A DNA stretch of 64,000 bases from Metellina segmentata (taxonomy: Eukaryota; Arthropoda; Arachnida; Araneae; Tetragnathidae), in assembly GCA_947359465.1 (NCBI GenBank), contig OX375881.1, forward strand, positions 72,439,914-72,503,913, given 5' to 3'. Positions 63,945-64,000 of the stretch are shown in pieces; position 1 is the first letter of the stretch; the number at the start of each line of letters is the position of its first letter. Position numbers and translations under genes: made by a program. The notes beneath the pieces were generated by a model. That model saw only the letters and a program-made list of their open reading frames with translations, made no database searches and had not been told where the DNA came from.

Positions 63945-64000
63945 GCCTCGGTAGCGCAGTAGGCAGCGGCAGTCTCATAATCACTCGACACGAGTAATCT
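63945..64000 (+). pseudogene. tRNA-Met copy 131, cut by window edge
   Basis: GCAGCGGCAGTC 2-nt deletion form; the T-arm is outside the window. Confidence 0.6.

Larger units (their letters stand above)
56512..64000 (+). repeat. tRNA-Met satellite array, block D (22 monomers, runs off the window)
   Basis: tRNA copies 110-131. A mosaic: copies 111-112 match 99-100, 113-115 match 106-108, 116 matches 86, 117-119 match 87-89, 120 is a fusion of 90 and 93, and 121-130 match 94-103. Copy 131 then repeats the type of copy 129 instead of 104. Confidence 0.95.

Noticed and set aside
1..64000. tRNA-derived SINE family
   Set aside because: Copies are strictly tandem in one orientation without target duplications or A-tails, and many are full functional tRNA genes.

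Overview
This window looks like nuclear DNA of an animal, most probably an arthropod. It is AT-rich, and its transposons are a Ty3/gypsy element, a gag-only LTR element primed by tRNA-Leu, and a piggyBac relic. The tRNA genes are of eukaryotic type with internal A and B boxes. I see no host protein-coding gene. I cannot name the species.

About 45 kb of the 64 kb is one satellite-like tandem array. Its monomer is about 349 bp and every copy lies on the + strand. Each monomer carries one elongator tRNA-Met(CAT) gene or a decayed copy, interrupted by a 16-17 nt intron at the canonical position after base 37. A T-run (pol III terminator) and an AT-rich spacer of about 259 bp follow. I located 131 copies, the last cut by the window edge. 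Roughly two dozen keep a complete cloverleaf and intact promoter boxes. The rest carry B-box, anticodon, acceptor or D-arm lesions that recur in families. The array runs off both window edges.

The array has higher-order structure. From 1 to about 15.4 kb there are two full copies and the start of a third copy of a 6631-bp, 19-monomer unit. From about 15.4 to 19.1 kb there is a 2096-bp, 6-monomer unit. From 19 to 25.8 kb the monomers are more mixed. The segments at 46.5-54.5 kb and 56.5-64 kb are mosaic copies of a unit of about 30 monomers, with a 3-monomer deletion in the second copy.

Three transposon insertions split the array. (1) 25818-34587 is an LTR retroelement arranged LTR-internal-LTR-internal-LTR with a CAGTT target duplication; it codes only for a Gag-like protein. 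(2) 38806-46482 is an apparently intact Ty3/gypsy element with two 549-bp LTRs, a CTAAT duplication, Gag, and a Pol ORF in the -1 frame behind a GTTAAAC shift site. (3) 54491-56511 is a 2-kb defective piggyBac element at TTAA, itself carrying a Helitron-like piece. All three are oriented opposite to the tRNA genes and lie 60-95 bp upstream of a tRNA copy.
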